Shown here: positions 1-9,770 of the stretch, piece after piece
Layout: each line of letters begins with the position of its first letter
Position numbering within the stretch: position 1 is the first letter of the stretch
Source of the DNA: Diplonema papillatum
Lineage: Eukaryota; Euglenozoa; Diplonemea; Diplonemida; Diplonemidae
DNA length: 64,000 nt
NCBI GenBank assembly: GCA_030068145.1
Contig: JAPJBO010000240.1
Coordinates: forward strand, 1-64,000
Direction of reading: 5' to 3'
Program-made: the position numbers and the translations under genes
Notes under the pieces: generated by a model
What the model was told of the DNA's origin: nothing
Database searches by the model: none
The model's input: only the letters and a program-made list of their open reading frames with translations

Positions 1-867
1 AAGCGCGCGCACAAGATTATGTGCGAGCTGCTCGAGTACGATGCCGGCTCTCCTGGCGCCGGCGTCGTTGGAGCGTGGGAAGGATGGAAGCTGGCGGCTA
101 CGCTAGCTGAGGCTGCTGTCGCCAATCCGCAGCTAGTTCGTCGCGTACTGAAGGGGGCGGGGCTCTGGAAGGACGACGCTCCGGAGCTACCCACGGTAGC
201 TGGTGCCAGATTGCGGGCGACGGTGATTGCGCCGTCGGAGCCGAGCGATGCCTACGTACCCGAGGCACTTCCAGAACCAGTAACACCACCTGGAGAGATC
301 GAGCGAGAAGGTCGGGGAGCGGAGGTGGCGGATTTGAAGGCCGAGCTGAGGGTGCTGACGGAGGTGGTCATGTCGTTGGCAGGACGCGCCCCCCCAAACA
401 TGAAGGCTGCGCGGGCCGCTAGGTTCCCGGTTGAGGAAACGGATGTCACGAAGTGGAGTGATGCTCTGGAGAAAGACCCCGAGGGACTTGCCCTGGCCTT
501 GGAAGTGCGGTACGTGGCTGGCCGGAAACATCTGCCAGGCGGAGAGCAACTTGAGAGCGCTTTCTCGGCGCTCAAGTGCTGGCTTCTCGCCTCTGCCCAA
601 TTTGAGAACTGGGTCGAGTGCGCGGAGCAGGTGCGCCTTGGCCAGGAGCTCTTGATGCAGCTCCGTGTCCAGTTGAAGTTTGTGGAGGAGGGCGCGCCGC
701 GCCGAGAGCTGCTAGACCGTATGCGGCAGCGCGACGATGATGAGCTGGAACGGGCCACGGCTGGCTGGAAGAGAGACACACACCGGACGGAGAAGAAGAA
801 GTTCGGCTTCAAGCCGAGAGGCAAGTCCGGATGGAAGCCGGGAAACGCCAAGGCCGGGGAAAAATGA
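1..867 (+). CDS. Gag-like protein of element 1 (start outside window)
   Basis: The frame is open from base 1; the first ATG in view is at 19, but the frame probably starts further upstream. The product is charged and rich in Ala, Glu and Arg, with helical stretches, and ends in a Lys/Arg/Gly-rich tail after about residue 250 that could bind nucleic acid. No zinc knuckle is visible. The gag role is inferred from position: first frame of a YR retroelement, ending 28 bp before the recombinase ATG. The same place is held in element 4 by a protein that also has a basic Gly-rich tail. Confidence 0.6.
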   Translation, partial: KRAHKIMCELLEYDAGSPGAGVVGAWEGWKLAATLAEAAVANPQLVRRVLKGAGLWKDDAPELPTVAGARLRATVIAPSEPSDAYVPEALPEPVTPPGEIEREGRGAEVADLKAELRVLTEVVMSLAGRAPPNMKAARAARFPVEETDVTKWSDALEKDPEGLALALEVRYVAGRKHLPGGEQLESAFSALKCWLLASAQFENWVECAEQVRLGQELLMQLRVQLKFVEEGAPRRELLDRMRQRDDDELERATAGWKRDTHRTEKKKFGFKPRGKSGWKPGNAKAGEK

Positions 868-3740
868 CTGGCGGCTCCCCACCAAGGCCTAGATGTGCCA
901 GTTCCAAAGCAACAAGCCCCCCTACTAAAGATACCAACCAAGTTCGTACTTCGTCGCCTCCCGGTGTCTTCCAGGGTACCTCGCCCAAAGTCCGCTCCGT
1001 CTCCCCACCCGACTGTCGAAACTGCGATTCCTTTGCCGCAACCCTCGCTCTTTTCACTCAAACCGTCCATCGACTCTTCGCGGGCCGTAGTGATGCAGCA
1101 ACAGCCACCGACGAATGTGGGTCGTGCGGTTCAGCGAATGCTGACAAGCGGAGCTTCTGGTCCCACCGGCCGTACGATGGAGGTTCGGGTGACGCGTACG
1201 GGTGCCGAGGCACGGCTTGTGGCTCTGATGCAACAAATGTGGGCGGATTCTACTCTGCAGGACCGCCGCAGACTGTGGCGCCGACTCTGTGCATGGACCG
1301 TACAGCAGCAACTGCAACTGAATGCGGACACAGCCTGCCTGTTTGTTGCGGCGACAGGGGTTCGTCCTCAGGGCCTCCTGGGGTACGCGAAGGCGCTTTC
1401 AGCGACATTTGCGGCGATGGGATTAGAGAACCAGCCATTGCGGATGATGGCTTCGGCACTGCGCAACTCGGGGGCGGCGGTGCCGCGGGCTCAGGCAGTA
1501 CCTGTGGACAGAGCAACACTTGTGCAGTGGGCGTTATCGCAGGCGCCGGCGGTGAAAATGTGCACTCTGCTGGCATGGAAATCGGCGTCGAGGTGGGCCG
1601 AGGCTGCCGCCCTGTCCTCGAAGCAGTTTCTGCGTGTCGCGCCGGAGGAGATCGTGATCGACTGGGAGCAAACCCCGAAAGGCCGACGGCGGAACCCATT
1701 CAAACCGTCGAGGTTTGCCGTGATAGTGGGCCCTCTGACGCCCGAACTGGCCGAGATGTTCCAGGCGAGTGCCCCCTTCGACGAACTGTGTTCTCTGACG
1801 ACAACGGGCCTGGATTCGATGTGGACGCGATCCCCCGAGATGCGACGCTACTCGGCGCACTCCATCAAAAGGGGTGCAGTGACGCGTCTGTTCGACCTGA
1901 TTGCGAGTGGCGTTTCGATCCCGCTGTGCAGCGTACACCGGCTCGCCAAGCACGAAGAACCGGGTGGGACGGAAGGAGCGATCTCGGAAACAACGATTCG
2001 TTACGGCGGCAATCTGCTCGCCCTCGCCCGGGTCCTCGGAACCGCGAAGGCGACGAAGCATCTCTGAGTCGCCATCTGCGGTCGGATCAGGCGTTTCGGA
2101 CGCTGCGGGCACACTCGGTGACGCGTCGCGGTGGGTCGACTCGGCTGCCTCGGACGCCGGCAGAGCGCCAGTCCCCTTTGCATGTGGCCGCAGTCAAGCC
2201 GATGGACGTCAACAAACTGCGTGCCCGCATGACCGAAAGCGTTCGCTCGCGCTTCGACGACACGTGGCGGAAGACGTTTTACCCGGACGTGAGCAGCATT
2301 CTGCCGTCGCTTGGATCCCCGTCGAGGCTGGTTTTGGGTCACGCGAAGCAGCTCGAGGAGTACGAGATAGCCGCGAGGGCAGCAGGCCCGGGCCCCTGGG
2401 CCTCGGTGCCGTTCACGGTTCTTGAGGAGAAAGACGGTTCTCTTCGGCAACGGTTCATTCTTTGGACCCTCGACGGAAACCGTGCGGCTGAAGCCGCCGG
2501 TTATGTTGCGTCCGTTCCGTTGGCTCACGTGTCCCACTACTTGGGCGCAGTACATGAAGAGTGCGGGACTACTCGTGACTTCCGCACGGGATTCTACGCA
2601 ATAGAGATCCCGAAAGCCGTTCGACACTTGTTCCGTTTCACAACGGACGACGGCAGCTGGTGGGAGTTGAACCGTCTCCCGATGGGCCATGCATGTGCGC
2701 CCGAGCTCATGCACACGCTGGCAGCGGTGTCAGCCGGGCATCCCGACTTCGTGTTGCCGGAGCTCGTTGAGGGTGAAGTTGTTGTCCATGTTTGGGTCGA
2801 CAACATTCGCTACGCTGGCTCAAGGCAGTGCGTTCTTGCAGCGACGCGGCGGTTGGACCAGACGGCGGTGGACTGCTCGCTGACATGGAAAGACGCTGAT
2901 TCCCGGACGGCTGCACCCCGTTATGAATTCATCGGGGTCGACTGGCGACACAGTGTCTCGCAGGTCTCGCTGAGCAGCAAGCTTTGCAGAAAGCTGATGA
3001 CGACGCGGTACGAGCTCCAGGCTTCGTCGCTTTCTGCCGGTGATATCGAAGCCTTGGGGGGCAGGCTGCTCCACGCATCTGCAATTGCGGGCATTTTCCC
3101 CGGCTCGTTCTGGTTTGCGCTGAAATTCATGCGCAGAGTAACGAACTCGTTGAACCGAGGAACGAGGATGCCGACGGAACAAGTTTCCCTGTCTCCATGC
3201 ATACGCTCATCTTTGCAAGGTTGGATAGACGCGGTCATGAGGCCACGGGCAATACCGACGAAGCTCCCTGTACCGTCGTTGACAGTGTTCGTTGATGCGA
3301 GCAAGAAGGGATGGGGTGGTGTTCTCGTGGACTCTCGTACGGCGGAAATAACCATCTTGGGGGCTCCCTGGTCAGCCGAGGAATCGAGGCTGCACATTAA
3401 TGTTCTAGAGGCCATGGCCTTCGAACGTTCGGCAATGTCGATCCCGGACGCCTTTGCCGGTGGACGGATCGATGTTGTGGTGGACAATACCACCGTGCAG
3501 GGAGTAGCGCGGAAAGGGTTCAGCATGCGAGACGCAGACCTGAACAACGCGGTGGTTTCTGGTCTTGCCAGGGTGCGAACCCTTGGTTGCGCACTCTCTG
3601 TCCGCTGGGTGCGGAGCGAAGGGAACCCTGCAGATCTCCCATCGCGGGTGCCCCTGACGTCGCTGACTCCGAAGTCTATTGCTTCCGTCACACAGGCGGT
3701 GGTGGCATTCTTTACTGGCGGCGGGGTGGAAGGAAGGTGA
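831..3740 (+). CDS. RT-RNase H protein of element 1
   Basis: The open frame is 969 residues, but its first 400 residues overlap the recombinase in another frame and look like a shadow; the recognisable protein starts around 2070. RT motifs: RQRFILW (fingers), TTRDFRTGFY (motif A), NRLPMGHACAPELMHTL (motif B), then VWVDNIRYAG (motif C region). The W(V/I)DN form of motif C is shared by elements 1, 2 and 3, so it is a lineage trait. The RNase H domain follows with FVDASKKGWGG, the Glu in NVLEAMAFERS, VVVDNTTVQG and a C-terminal EGNPADLPSR. The stop lies at the start of the B1 repeat. Confidence 0.85.
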   Translation: MEAGKRQGRGKMTGGSPPRPRCASSKATSPPTKDTNQVRTSSPPGVFQGTSPKVRSVSPPDCRNCDSFAATLALFTQTVHRLFAGRSDAATATDECGSCGSANADKRSFWSHRPYDGGSGDAYGCRGTACGSDATNVGGFYSAGPPQTVAPTLCMDRTAATATECGHSLPVCCGDRGSSSGPPGVREGAFSDICGDGIREPAIADDGFGTAQLGGGGAAGSGSTCGQSNTCAVGVIAGAGGENVHSAGMEIGVEVGRGCRPVLEAVSACRAGGDRDRLGANPERPTAEPIQTVEVCRDSGPSDARTGRDVPGECPLRRTVFSDDNGPGFDVDAIPRDATLLGALHQKGCSDASVRPDCEWRFDPAVQRTPARQARRTGWDGRSDLGNNDSLRRQSARPRPGPRNREGDEASLSRHLRSDQAFRTLRAHSVTRRGGSTRLPRTPAERQSPLHVAAVKPMDVNKLRARMTESVRSRFDDTWRKTFYPDVSSILPSLGSPSRLVLGHAKQLEEYEIAARAAGPGPWASVPFTVLEEKDGSLRQRFILWTLDGNRAAEAAGYVASVPLAHVSHYLGAVHEECGTTRDFRTGFYAIEIPKAVRHLFRFTTDDGSWWELNRLPMGHACAPELMHTLAAVSAGHPDFVLPELVEGEVVVHVWVDNIRYAGSRQCVLAATRRLDQTAVDCSLTWKDADSRTAAPRYEFIGVDWRHSVSQVSLSSKLCRKLMTTRYELQASSLSAGDIEALGGRLLHASAIAGIFPGSFWFALKFMRRVTNSLNRGTRMPTEQVSLSPCIRSSLQGWIDAVMRPRAIPTKLPVPSLTVFVDASKKGWGGVLVDSRTAEITILGAPWSAEESRLHINVLEAMAFERSAMSIPDAFAGGRIDVVVDNTTVQGVARKGFSMRDADLNNAVVSGLARVRTLGCALSVRWVRSEGNPADLPSRVPLTSLTPKSIASVTQAVVAFFTGGGVEGR
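895..2067 (+). CDS. Tyrosine recombinase of element 1
   Basis: 390 residues. A Pro-rich N-terminal region (about 1-70) precedes a phage-integrase-type domain. Catalytic motifs of the family are visible in order: Arg in SASRWAEAA (about 230), Lys in the TPKGRRR hairpin (about 260), His-x-x-Arg in HSIKRGAVTRLF (about 323), a second His in HRLAKHE (about 349) and a candidate nucleophile Tyr in IRYGGN (about 374). In YR retroelements this enzyme integrates the DNA circle formed from the RNA copy without a classic integrase. The frame overlaps the open upstream part of the RT frame, a compact arrangement typical of these elements. Element 2 carries the same domain with the same motifs. Confidence 0.88.
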   Translation: MPVPKQQAPLLKIPTKFVLRRLPVSSRVPRPKSAPSPHPTVETAIPLPQPSLFSLKPSIDSSRAVVMQQQPPTNVGRAVQRMLTSGASGPTGRTMEVRVTRTGAEARLVALMQQMWADSTLQDRRRLWRRLCAWTVQQQLQLNADTACLFVAATGVRPQGLLGYAKALSATFAAMGLENQPLRMMASALRNSGAAVPRAQAVPVDRATLVQWALSQAPAVKMCTLLAWKSASRWAEAAALSSKQFLRVAPEEIVIDWEQTPKGRRRNPFKPSRFAVIVGPLTPELAEMFQASAPFDELCSLTTTGLDSMWTRSPEMRRYSAHSIKRGAVTRLFDLIASGVSIPLCSVHRLAKHEEPGGTEGAISETTIRYGGNLLALARVLGTAKATKHL

Positions 3741-4452
3741 TCGTCTTGGTCGGCGTTGGTACGTCTGGACCACTCCTTTCATCCCGTTCGCAAGTCAGTC
3801 TGTTGCTAGGTTCAGTGCATGTTTCCTTCCTCTTGACAGGCCTCGAAGATAGCGCATCAGTGGATTAGTTGAAATGGATTTATCTTAGCTTGAAGATACA
3901 CGTAGCAGGCGTGGAGTTGCCATGACCTTCCTGGAGTTAGTTGAAATGGTTTTGAGTTGTTATCTTGAAGAGACCCAGCAGAATCCCCGACGTATCGAGC
4001 AGCAGGCAAGGAGATACCGCGACCATTCCTGCAGTTTACTGAGGGAATTGGCGCATTGAATTGCCGTCAGTGCTCGGAACCAATGTGAACCACTCCAACA
4101 GGAGGTCAACCTTAGCTAGTTAAAACGTTAAACAAATTCCCACCCACCCTTGCCCCCGGGTGATCGTCTTGGTCGGCGTTGGTACGTCTGGACCACTCCT
4201 TTCATCCCGTTCGCAAGTCAGTCTGTTGCTAGGTTCAGTGCATGTTTCCTTCCTCTTGACAGGCCTCGAAGATAGCGCATCAGTGGATTAGTTGAAATGG
4301 ATTTATCTTAGCTTGAAGATACACGTAGCAGGCGTGGAGTTGCCATGACCTTCCTGGAGTTAGTTGAAATGGTTTTGAGTTGTTATCTTGAAGAGACCCA
4401 GCAGAATCCCCGACGTATCGAGCAGCAGGCAAGGAGATACCGCGACCATTCC
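3736..4452 (+). repeat. Split direct repeat block B1-A2-B2 closing element 1
   Basis: B1 is 3736-4029 and B2 is 4159-4452; every base I compared over 294 bp is identical (offset 423). The 129 bp between them (4030-4158) is the expected A2. A diverged copy of the B start is found alone at about 20625-20700. In Ngaro/VIPER-type elements such repeats serve circularisation and recombinase-mediated insertion. A1 should match 4030-4158 upstream of this window. Confidence 0.85.
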
Positions 4453-4842
4453 CCCCATATGACCCCTATATGACCCCCATATGACCCCTATATGACCCCC
4501 ATATGACCCCCATATGACCCCCATATGACCCCCATATGACCCCCATATGACCCCCATATGACCCCCATATGACCCCATATGACCCCCATATGACCCTATA
4601 TGACCCCCTATATGACCCCCATATGACCCCCATATGACCCCCATATGACCCCTATATGACCCCATATGACCCCATATGACCCCTATATGACCCCCATATG
4701 ACCCCTATATGACCCCCATATGACCCCTATATGACCCCTATATGACCCCCATATGACCCCCATATGACCCCCATATGACCCCCATATGACCCCTATATGA
4801 CCCCCATATGACCCCTATATGACCCCCATATGACCCCCATAT
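4453..4842 (+). repeat. 11-bp satellite, block 1 (ATATGACCCCC/T)
   Basis: Tandem units of ATATGACCCCC and ATATGACCCCT run without a break from the end of element 1 to the start of the foldback element. Because 33 bp is three units, all frames stay open and give repetitive MGVIWGSYGGH peptides on the minus strand; these are not genes. Blocks 2 and 3 have the same orientation. Confidence 0.95.
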
Positions 4843-7280
4843 CAGTGTGGGCCCTGTGCCGATTGTGCCGATTGTGCCGAAAAAAACGTGCCGGGCACCT
4901 GTGCCGGCACGATTTTCGGCACACCGGCACAACGAGCCGTCATAGCAAAATGGTACCAAAATTATACCACCTCGATACCATGAACATAGCTAAAAGTGGA
5001 AGTCGACACATCATGAAGATCCAGTTTTCACAATTTTCAGTTTTTTTTGGGGGGGACCCCCCCCCCCCCCCCAAATTTGGGGGTGGGGGGGTGCCCCACC
5101 AGGTAGCACGAGTGCCTCTGCAATCGTGGGTGTTGTTGGAGCCACCGGCAGCCACGAGTAGCCACCAGCCAGTAGCCACGAGTAGCTACCGGTAGCCACC
5201 AGTAGCCACACGCAGCCACCGGCAGTAGCCACCAGGAGCCACCAGTAGCCACCAGCAGTAGTCACTAGGAGCCACTAGCAGCCACGAGTAGCCACCAGCC
5301 AGTAGCCACGAGTAGCTACCGGTAGCCACCAGTAGCCACACGCAGCCACCGGCAGTAGCCACCAGGAGCCACCGGTAGCCACTAGCAGCCACCAGTAGTC
5401 ACCAGCAGCCACGAGTAGCCACCAGCCAGTAGTCACCAGCAGCCGCGAGTAGCCACGAGTAGCTACCAGTAGCCACCGGTAGCCACCGGTAGCCACCAGT
5501 AGCCACACGCAGCCACCGGCAGTAGCCACCAGGAGCCACCAGTAGCCACTAGCAGCCACGAGTAGCCACCATTAGTCACCAGCAGCCACCAGGAGCCACC
5601 GGCAGCCACCGGCAGTAGTCACGAGCAGCCACGAGCAGCCACCAGTAGTCACCAGCAGCCGCGAGTAGCCACGAGCTAGCTACCAGGAGCCACCAGGAGC
5701 CACCAGGAGCCACCAGGAGCCACCGGCAGCCACCAGTAGCCACCGGCAGTAGTCACCAGCAGCCACTAGCAGCCACGAGTAGCCACCAGTAGCCACCAGT
5801 AGTCACCAGTAGTCACCAGCAGCCGCGAGTAGCCACGAGTAGCTACCAGTAGCCACCGGTAGCCACCAGTAGCCACACGCAGCCACCGGCAGTAGCCACC
5901 AGGAGCCACCGGTAGCCACTGGTAGCCACTAGCAGCCACGAGTAGCCAGCATTAGTCACCAGGAGCCACGAGTAGCCACCAGGAGCCACCAGTGGCCACC
6001 AGCAGCCACCAGTAGCCACCAGTAGGCACCGGCAGCCACCAGCAGCAACCAGCAGTAGCCACCGGCAGCCACCACTAGCCACCAGTAGTCACCAGTAGCC
6101 ACCAGCAGCCGCGAGTAGCCACGAGTAGCTACCAGTTGGCACCAGGAGCCACCGGCACCAACCGGTCGGCACCAGTAGTAGCCACCGGTAGCCACGCGTA
6201 GCCACCAGAAGTCACCGTGGCTATTGGTAGCTACTCGTGGCTACTCGCGGCTGCTGGTGACTACTGGTGGCTACTCGTGGCTGCTAGTGGCTCCTGGTGG
6301 CTACTGCCGGTGGCTGCGTGTGGCTACTCGTGACTGCTGGTGACTACTGATGGCTGCTAGTGGCTACCGGTGGCTCCTGGTGGCTACTGCCGGTGGCTGC
6401 GTGTGGCTACCGGTGGCTACTGGTAGCTACTCGTGGCTACTCGCGGCTGCTGGTGACTACTGGTGGCTGCTCGTGGCTGCTGGCTGCTGGTGACTACTGC
6501 CGGTGGCTACTGGCGGCTGCCGGTGGCTTCTGGTGGCTCCTGGTGGCTGCTGGTAGCTACTCGTGGCTGCTGGTGACTACTGGTGGCTACTCGTGGCTGC
6601 TAGTGGCTCCTGGTGGCTACTGCCGGTGGCTGCGGGTGGCTACTGGTGGCTACCGGTGGCTACTGGTAGCTACTCGTGGCTACTCGCGGCTGCTGGTGAC
6701 TACAGGTGGCTACTCGTGGCTGCGAGTGGCTGCTGGTGACTACTGCCGGTGGCTTCTGGTGGCTCCTGGTGGCTGCTGGTGGCTGCTGGTAGCTACTCGT
6801 GGCTGCTGGTGACTAATGGTGGCTACTCGTGGCTGCTAGTGGCTACCGGTGGCTACCGGTGGCTACTGGTAGCTACTCGTGGGACATCTTGTACTGGAGC
6901 GGGAACTTCTTGTCGAGCTCGCTCTGCTCAGTGGTTTGCAATGTTGGTGATGGCCTCTTGGGCGGAACCTACTTGTGCTCCAATAACACCCACGATTGCA
7001 GAGGCACTGGGCTGCACAGTGCTACCTGGTGGGGCACCCCCCCACCCCCAAATTTGGGGGGGGGGGGGTCCCCCAAAAAAAAAACTGAAAATTGTGAAAA
7101 CTGGATCTTCATGATGTGTCGACTTCCACTTTTAGCTGTGTTCATGGTATCGAGGTGGTATAATTTTGGTACCATTTTGCTATGACGGCTCGTTGTGCCG
7201 ATTGTGCCGCTGTGCCGGCACAGCGGCACGCGGCACACTGTGCCGGGAGTGTGCCGCGTGCCGGCACAGGGCCCACACTG
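4843..7280. mobile_element. Foldback element with satellite arms, inserted in the 11-bp satellite
   Basis: The ends are perfect inverted copies: CAGTGTGGGCCCTGTGCCG at 4843 and its reverse complement ending at 7280. About 290 bp of each end (4843-5135 and 6965-7280) are inverted copies, including GTGCCG-rich subterminal repeats and a G/C homopolymer. Between them lies a degenerate short repeat (AGCCACCAGT) that reads one way up to about 6210 and the opposite way after it, so the whole element is one large imperfect palindrome. The flanks share CCATAT, and removing the element plus one copy restores a regular satellite, so this is a 6-bp target duplication. No transposase is present. The CAGTG start recalls hAT termini, but an 8-bp duplication is not seen, so the family is open. 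Confidence 0.85.
5136..6890. repeat. AGCCACCAGT satellite in two opposed halves
   Basis: Units such as AGCCACCAGT, AGCCACGAGT and AGCCACCGGC repeat on the plus strand from 5136 to about 6210; from there to about 6890 the same units appear as ACTGGTGGCT on the plus strand. The turn lies near 6213. Open frames here give Trp-Leu-Leu-Val-Ala-Thr repeats and are artefacts. The array forms the arms of the foldback element. Confidence 0.9.
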
Positions 7281-8545
7281 CCATATGACCCCCATATGAC
7301 CCCTATATGACCCCCATATGACCCCTATATGACCCCCATATGACCCCCATATGACCCCCATATGACCCCCATATGACCCCTATATGACCCCATGACCTAT
7401 ATGACCCCCATATGACCCCCATATGACCCCTATATGACCCCCATATGACCCCATATGACCCCTATATGACCCCCATATGACCCCCATATGACCCCCATAT
7501 GACCCCCATATGACCCCCATATGACCCCCATATGACCCCCATATGACCCCCATATGACCCCCATATGACCCCTATATGACCCCTATGACCCCCATATGAC
7601 CCCTATATGACCCCCATATGACCCCCATATGACCCCCATATGACCGCCCCATTGACCCTATATGACCCTATAAGACCCATATGACCCCTATTGACCCCAT
7701 ATGACCCTATATGACCCCATATGACCCCCTATGACCTTATATGACCATATGACCCATATGACCCCCATATGACCCTATATGACCCCCATATGACCCCCAT
7801 ATGACCCCATATGACCCTTACCATATGACCCCATATGACCCCTATGATGACCCCATAATGACCCTATATGACCCTATATGACCCCTATAAGACCCCCATA
7901 TGACCCCCTATATGACCCTATATGACCCCATATGACCCCTATATGACCCCATAATGACCCCATCTGACCCTATATGACCCCTATAAGACCCCATATGACC
8001 CCATATGACCCCATATGGACCCCTATATGACCCCATATGACCCCATATGACCCATATGACCCATCATGACCCCCATATGATCCCCATAATGACCTTATAT
8101 GACCCCATATGACCCCCATATGACCCTCATATGACCCCCCTATGACCCCTATATGACCCCCATAATGACCCTATATGACCTATATGACCATAATGACCCC
8201 TATATGCCCCATATGACCCCTATATGACCCCCATATGACCCCCATATGACCCATATGACCCCCATATGACCCCCATATGACCCCTATATGACCCCCATAT
8301 GACCCCTATATGACCCCCATATGACCCCCATATGACCCCTATATGACCCCCATATGACCCCCATATGACCCCAATATGACCCCCATATGACCCCCATATG
8401 ACCCCTATATGACCCCCATATGACCCCCATATGACCCCCATATGACCCCCATATGACCCCTATATGACCCCATATGACCCCCATATGACCCCTATATGAC
8501 CCCCATATGACCCCCATATGACCCCCATATGACCCCCATATGACT
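7281..8545 (+). repeat. 11-bp satellite, block 2
   Basis: This continues block 1 in the same orientation beyond the foldback element. The central part (about 7640-8220) is noticeably degenerate, with missing bases and variant units, while both edges are clean. That pattern is usual when unequal exchange homogenises some parts of an array and leaves others to drift. Confidence 0.93.
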
Positions 8546-9120
8546 ACATATATATGAGAGGCCATGTGCGTCTGTGTGTCTGTCTGTCTGTCTGTCTGTG
8601 TGTGTGTCTGTCCTCGGCAGGTCCAAAATTGAACGACTTTTTCGCCGAAACGACAAAATTTCGGGGGCCTATCACTCCACCGCTCGGACTAGAACTCATA
8701 ATTTACGTGGCGTCTCTCTTAAAAGGTGGACGAAATTTTTGGGCCGAACCACCTTAGAGCGCGGCGCCCCGCACGGGGGCTCGGGTCACAGAATTTTTCG
8801 AACCAGACGCCTGTACACGTGGGAACTTTTTTTCCGGGAATCAGTTTTTCACCCCGCCGCTCGGACTTTGTGTCAAAATTTCGGGAAATTTTTTTCGAAA
8901 AAAATTTTTTTTCACCTTAGAGCGCGGGCCCCCCCCCCCCCCCCCCCGGGGCGGGTTCCGGGTGGAATTTTTGGTCGAAAAAAATTTCGAAATTTTTCTT
9001 CATTTTTCGGACTTTTTCGAGTACTTTGACTCGTTTTTTTTGAAATTTTTTCCGTTTTTTCTTCCCCAACCCGGGCCGATAGGCCCGGGTTGGGGAAGTA
9101 AACACGCTCCGAAGGAGCGT
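8546..9120. other. Unidentified insert within the 11-bp satellite
   Basis: 575 bp without a convincing gene. It begins with a CTGT microsatellite (about 8570-8610), then has two imperfect internal copies of a segment containing CCGCTCGGACT followed by CACCTTAGAGCGCG (about 8675-8770 and 8852-8930), a long C run, AAAATTTTT-rich sequence and two hairpins (AACCCGGGCC...GGCCCGGGTT near 9068-9091 and CACGCTCC...GGAGCGTG near 9103-9120). It has no clear terminal repeats. Confidence 0.5.
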
Positions 9121-9403
9121 GACCCCTATATGACCCCATATGACCCCATATGACCCCCATATGACCCCCACATGACCCCCATATGACCCCTATATGACCC
9201 CTATATGACCCCCATATGACCCCTATACGACCCCTATATGACCCCCATATGACCCCATATGACCCCCATATGACCCCTATATGACCCCCATATGACCCCC
9301 ATATGACCCCTATATGACCCCTATATGACCCCTATATGACCCCCATATGACCCCTATATGACCCCTATATGACCCCTATATGACCCCCATATGACCCCTA
9401 TGA
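9121..9403 (+). repeat. 11-bp satellite, block 3
   Basis: The same ATATGACCCC units in the same orientation resume after the 575-bp insert and end at the minisatellite beginning at 9404. Confidence 0.92.
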
Positions 9404-9622
9404 CCAAAAAGGTCGAGTTGGCGTCCTACAGGTGAAGTATACAGGAATAAGGTGTGGATGGCGTCTTGATTCAAAAGGTCCAAAAAAGGTCGAGTTGGCG
9501 TCCTAAAATTTGTGAATCAAAAAAGGTCGAGTTGGCGTCCGAGAGGTGAATGAATCAAAAAAGGTCGAGTTGGCGTCCTATAGGTGGAATGAATCAAAAA
9601 AGGTCGAGTTGGCGTCCGAGTA
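9404..9622 (+). repeat. Minisatellite AAAAAGGTCGAGTTGGCGTCC
   Basis: Five copies of a core that reads AAAAGGTCGAGTTGGCGTCC begin near 9404, 9485, 9523, 9557 and 9597. The last four are spaced about 36-40 bp with TGAATGAATC-like linkers. The stretch ends in GAGTAGGACGCC, a short inverted echo of the core. The following 100 bp hold nothing I recognise. Confidence 0.8.
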
Positions 9623-9720
9623 GGACGCCATCGGGAACGGCGCCCCTCTGCTGTCCCTCCCGCCCTGCCCTGGCTGACTGGCTGCCAGGATCCGCTGCTT
9701 GACGCCCTCGGGTGGGCTCA

Positions 9721-9770
9721 GGTTTTTTTTTTGCCATTTTCAAAAAGACACAAGGTTTTGACCCTGCATG
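9721..9770 (+). mobile_element. Terminal fragment of the NTAC MITE family
   Basis: The last 50 bp of the MITE (TTTTGCCATTTTC, then the TIR ending in GACCCTGCATG) abut retroelement copy 2. The rest of the MITE is absent. It marks the left truncation of element 2. Confidence 0.75.

Larger units (their letters stand above)
1..4452 (+). mobile_element. YR retrotransposon, element 1 (VIPER-like gene order), 5' end outside window
   Basis: Gag-like frame (to 867), tyrosine recombinase (895-2067) and RT-RNase H (functional part about 2070-3740) follow each other on the plus strand, then a B1-A2-B2 repeat block to 4452. Split direct repeats of type A1...B1-A2-B2 are known from Ngaro and VIPER elements; having the recombinase upstream of the RT is the VIPER-like order. 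The two B copies are identical over 294 bp and the reading frames seen here are uninterrupted, so the copy looks whole in this window and young. A1 and the start of gag must lie upstream of position 1. The 3' boundary at 4452 is sharp because an 11-bp satellite begins at the next base. Confidence 0.85.

Noticed and set aside
831-2066. N-terminal 400 residues of the long RT frame of element 1 as a separate domain
   Set aside because: The stretch overlaps the well-supported recombinase in another frame, has Gly/Ser/Arg-rich shadow composition and no motif.
5011-7185. Frames rich in WLLVATGGY on both strands
   Set aside because: Translation of the AGCCACCAGT satellite; the frame flips with the repeat orientation.
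4360-8565. Many minus-strand frames with MGVIWGSYGGH repeats
   Set aside because: They are translations of the 11-bp satellite; 33 bp is a multiple of three so no stop arises. No gene signal beyond the repeat.
4453-9403. Telomeric or subtelomeric repeat tract
   Set aside because: The ATATGACCCC unit is not a known telomere repeat type, lies internally and shares orientation on both sides of insertions.
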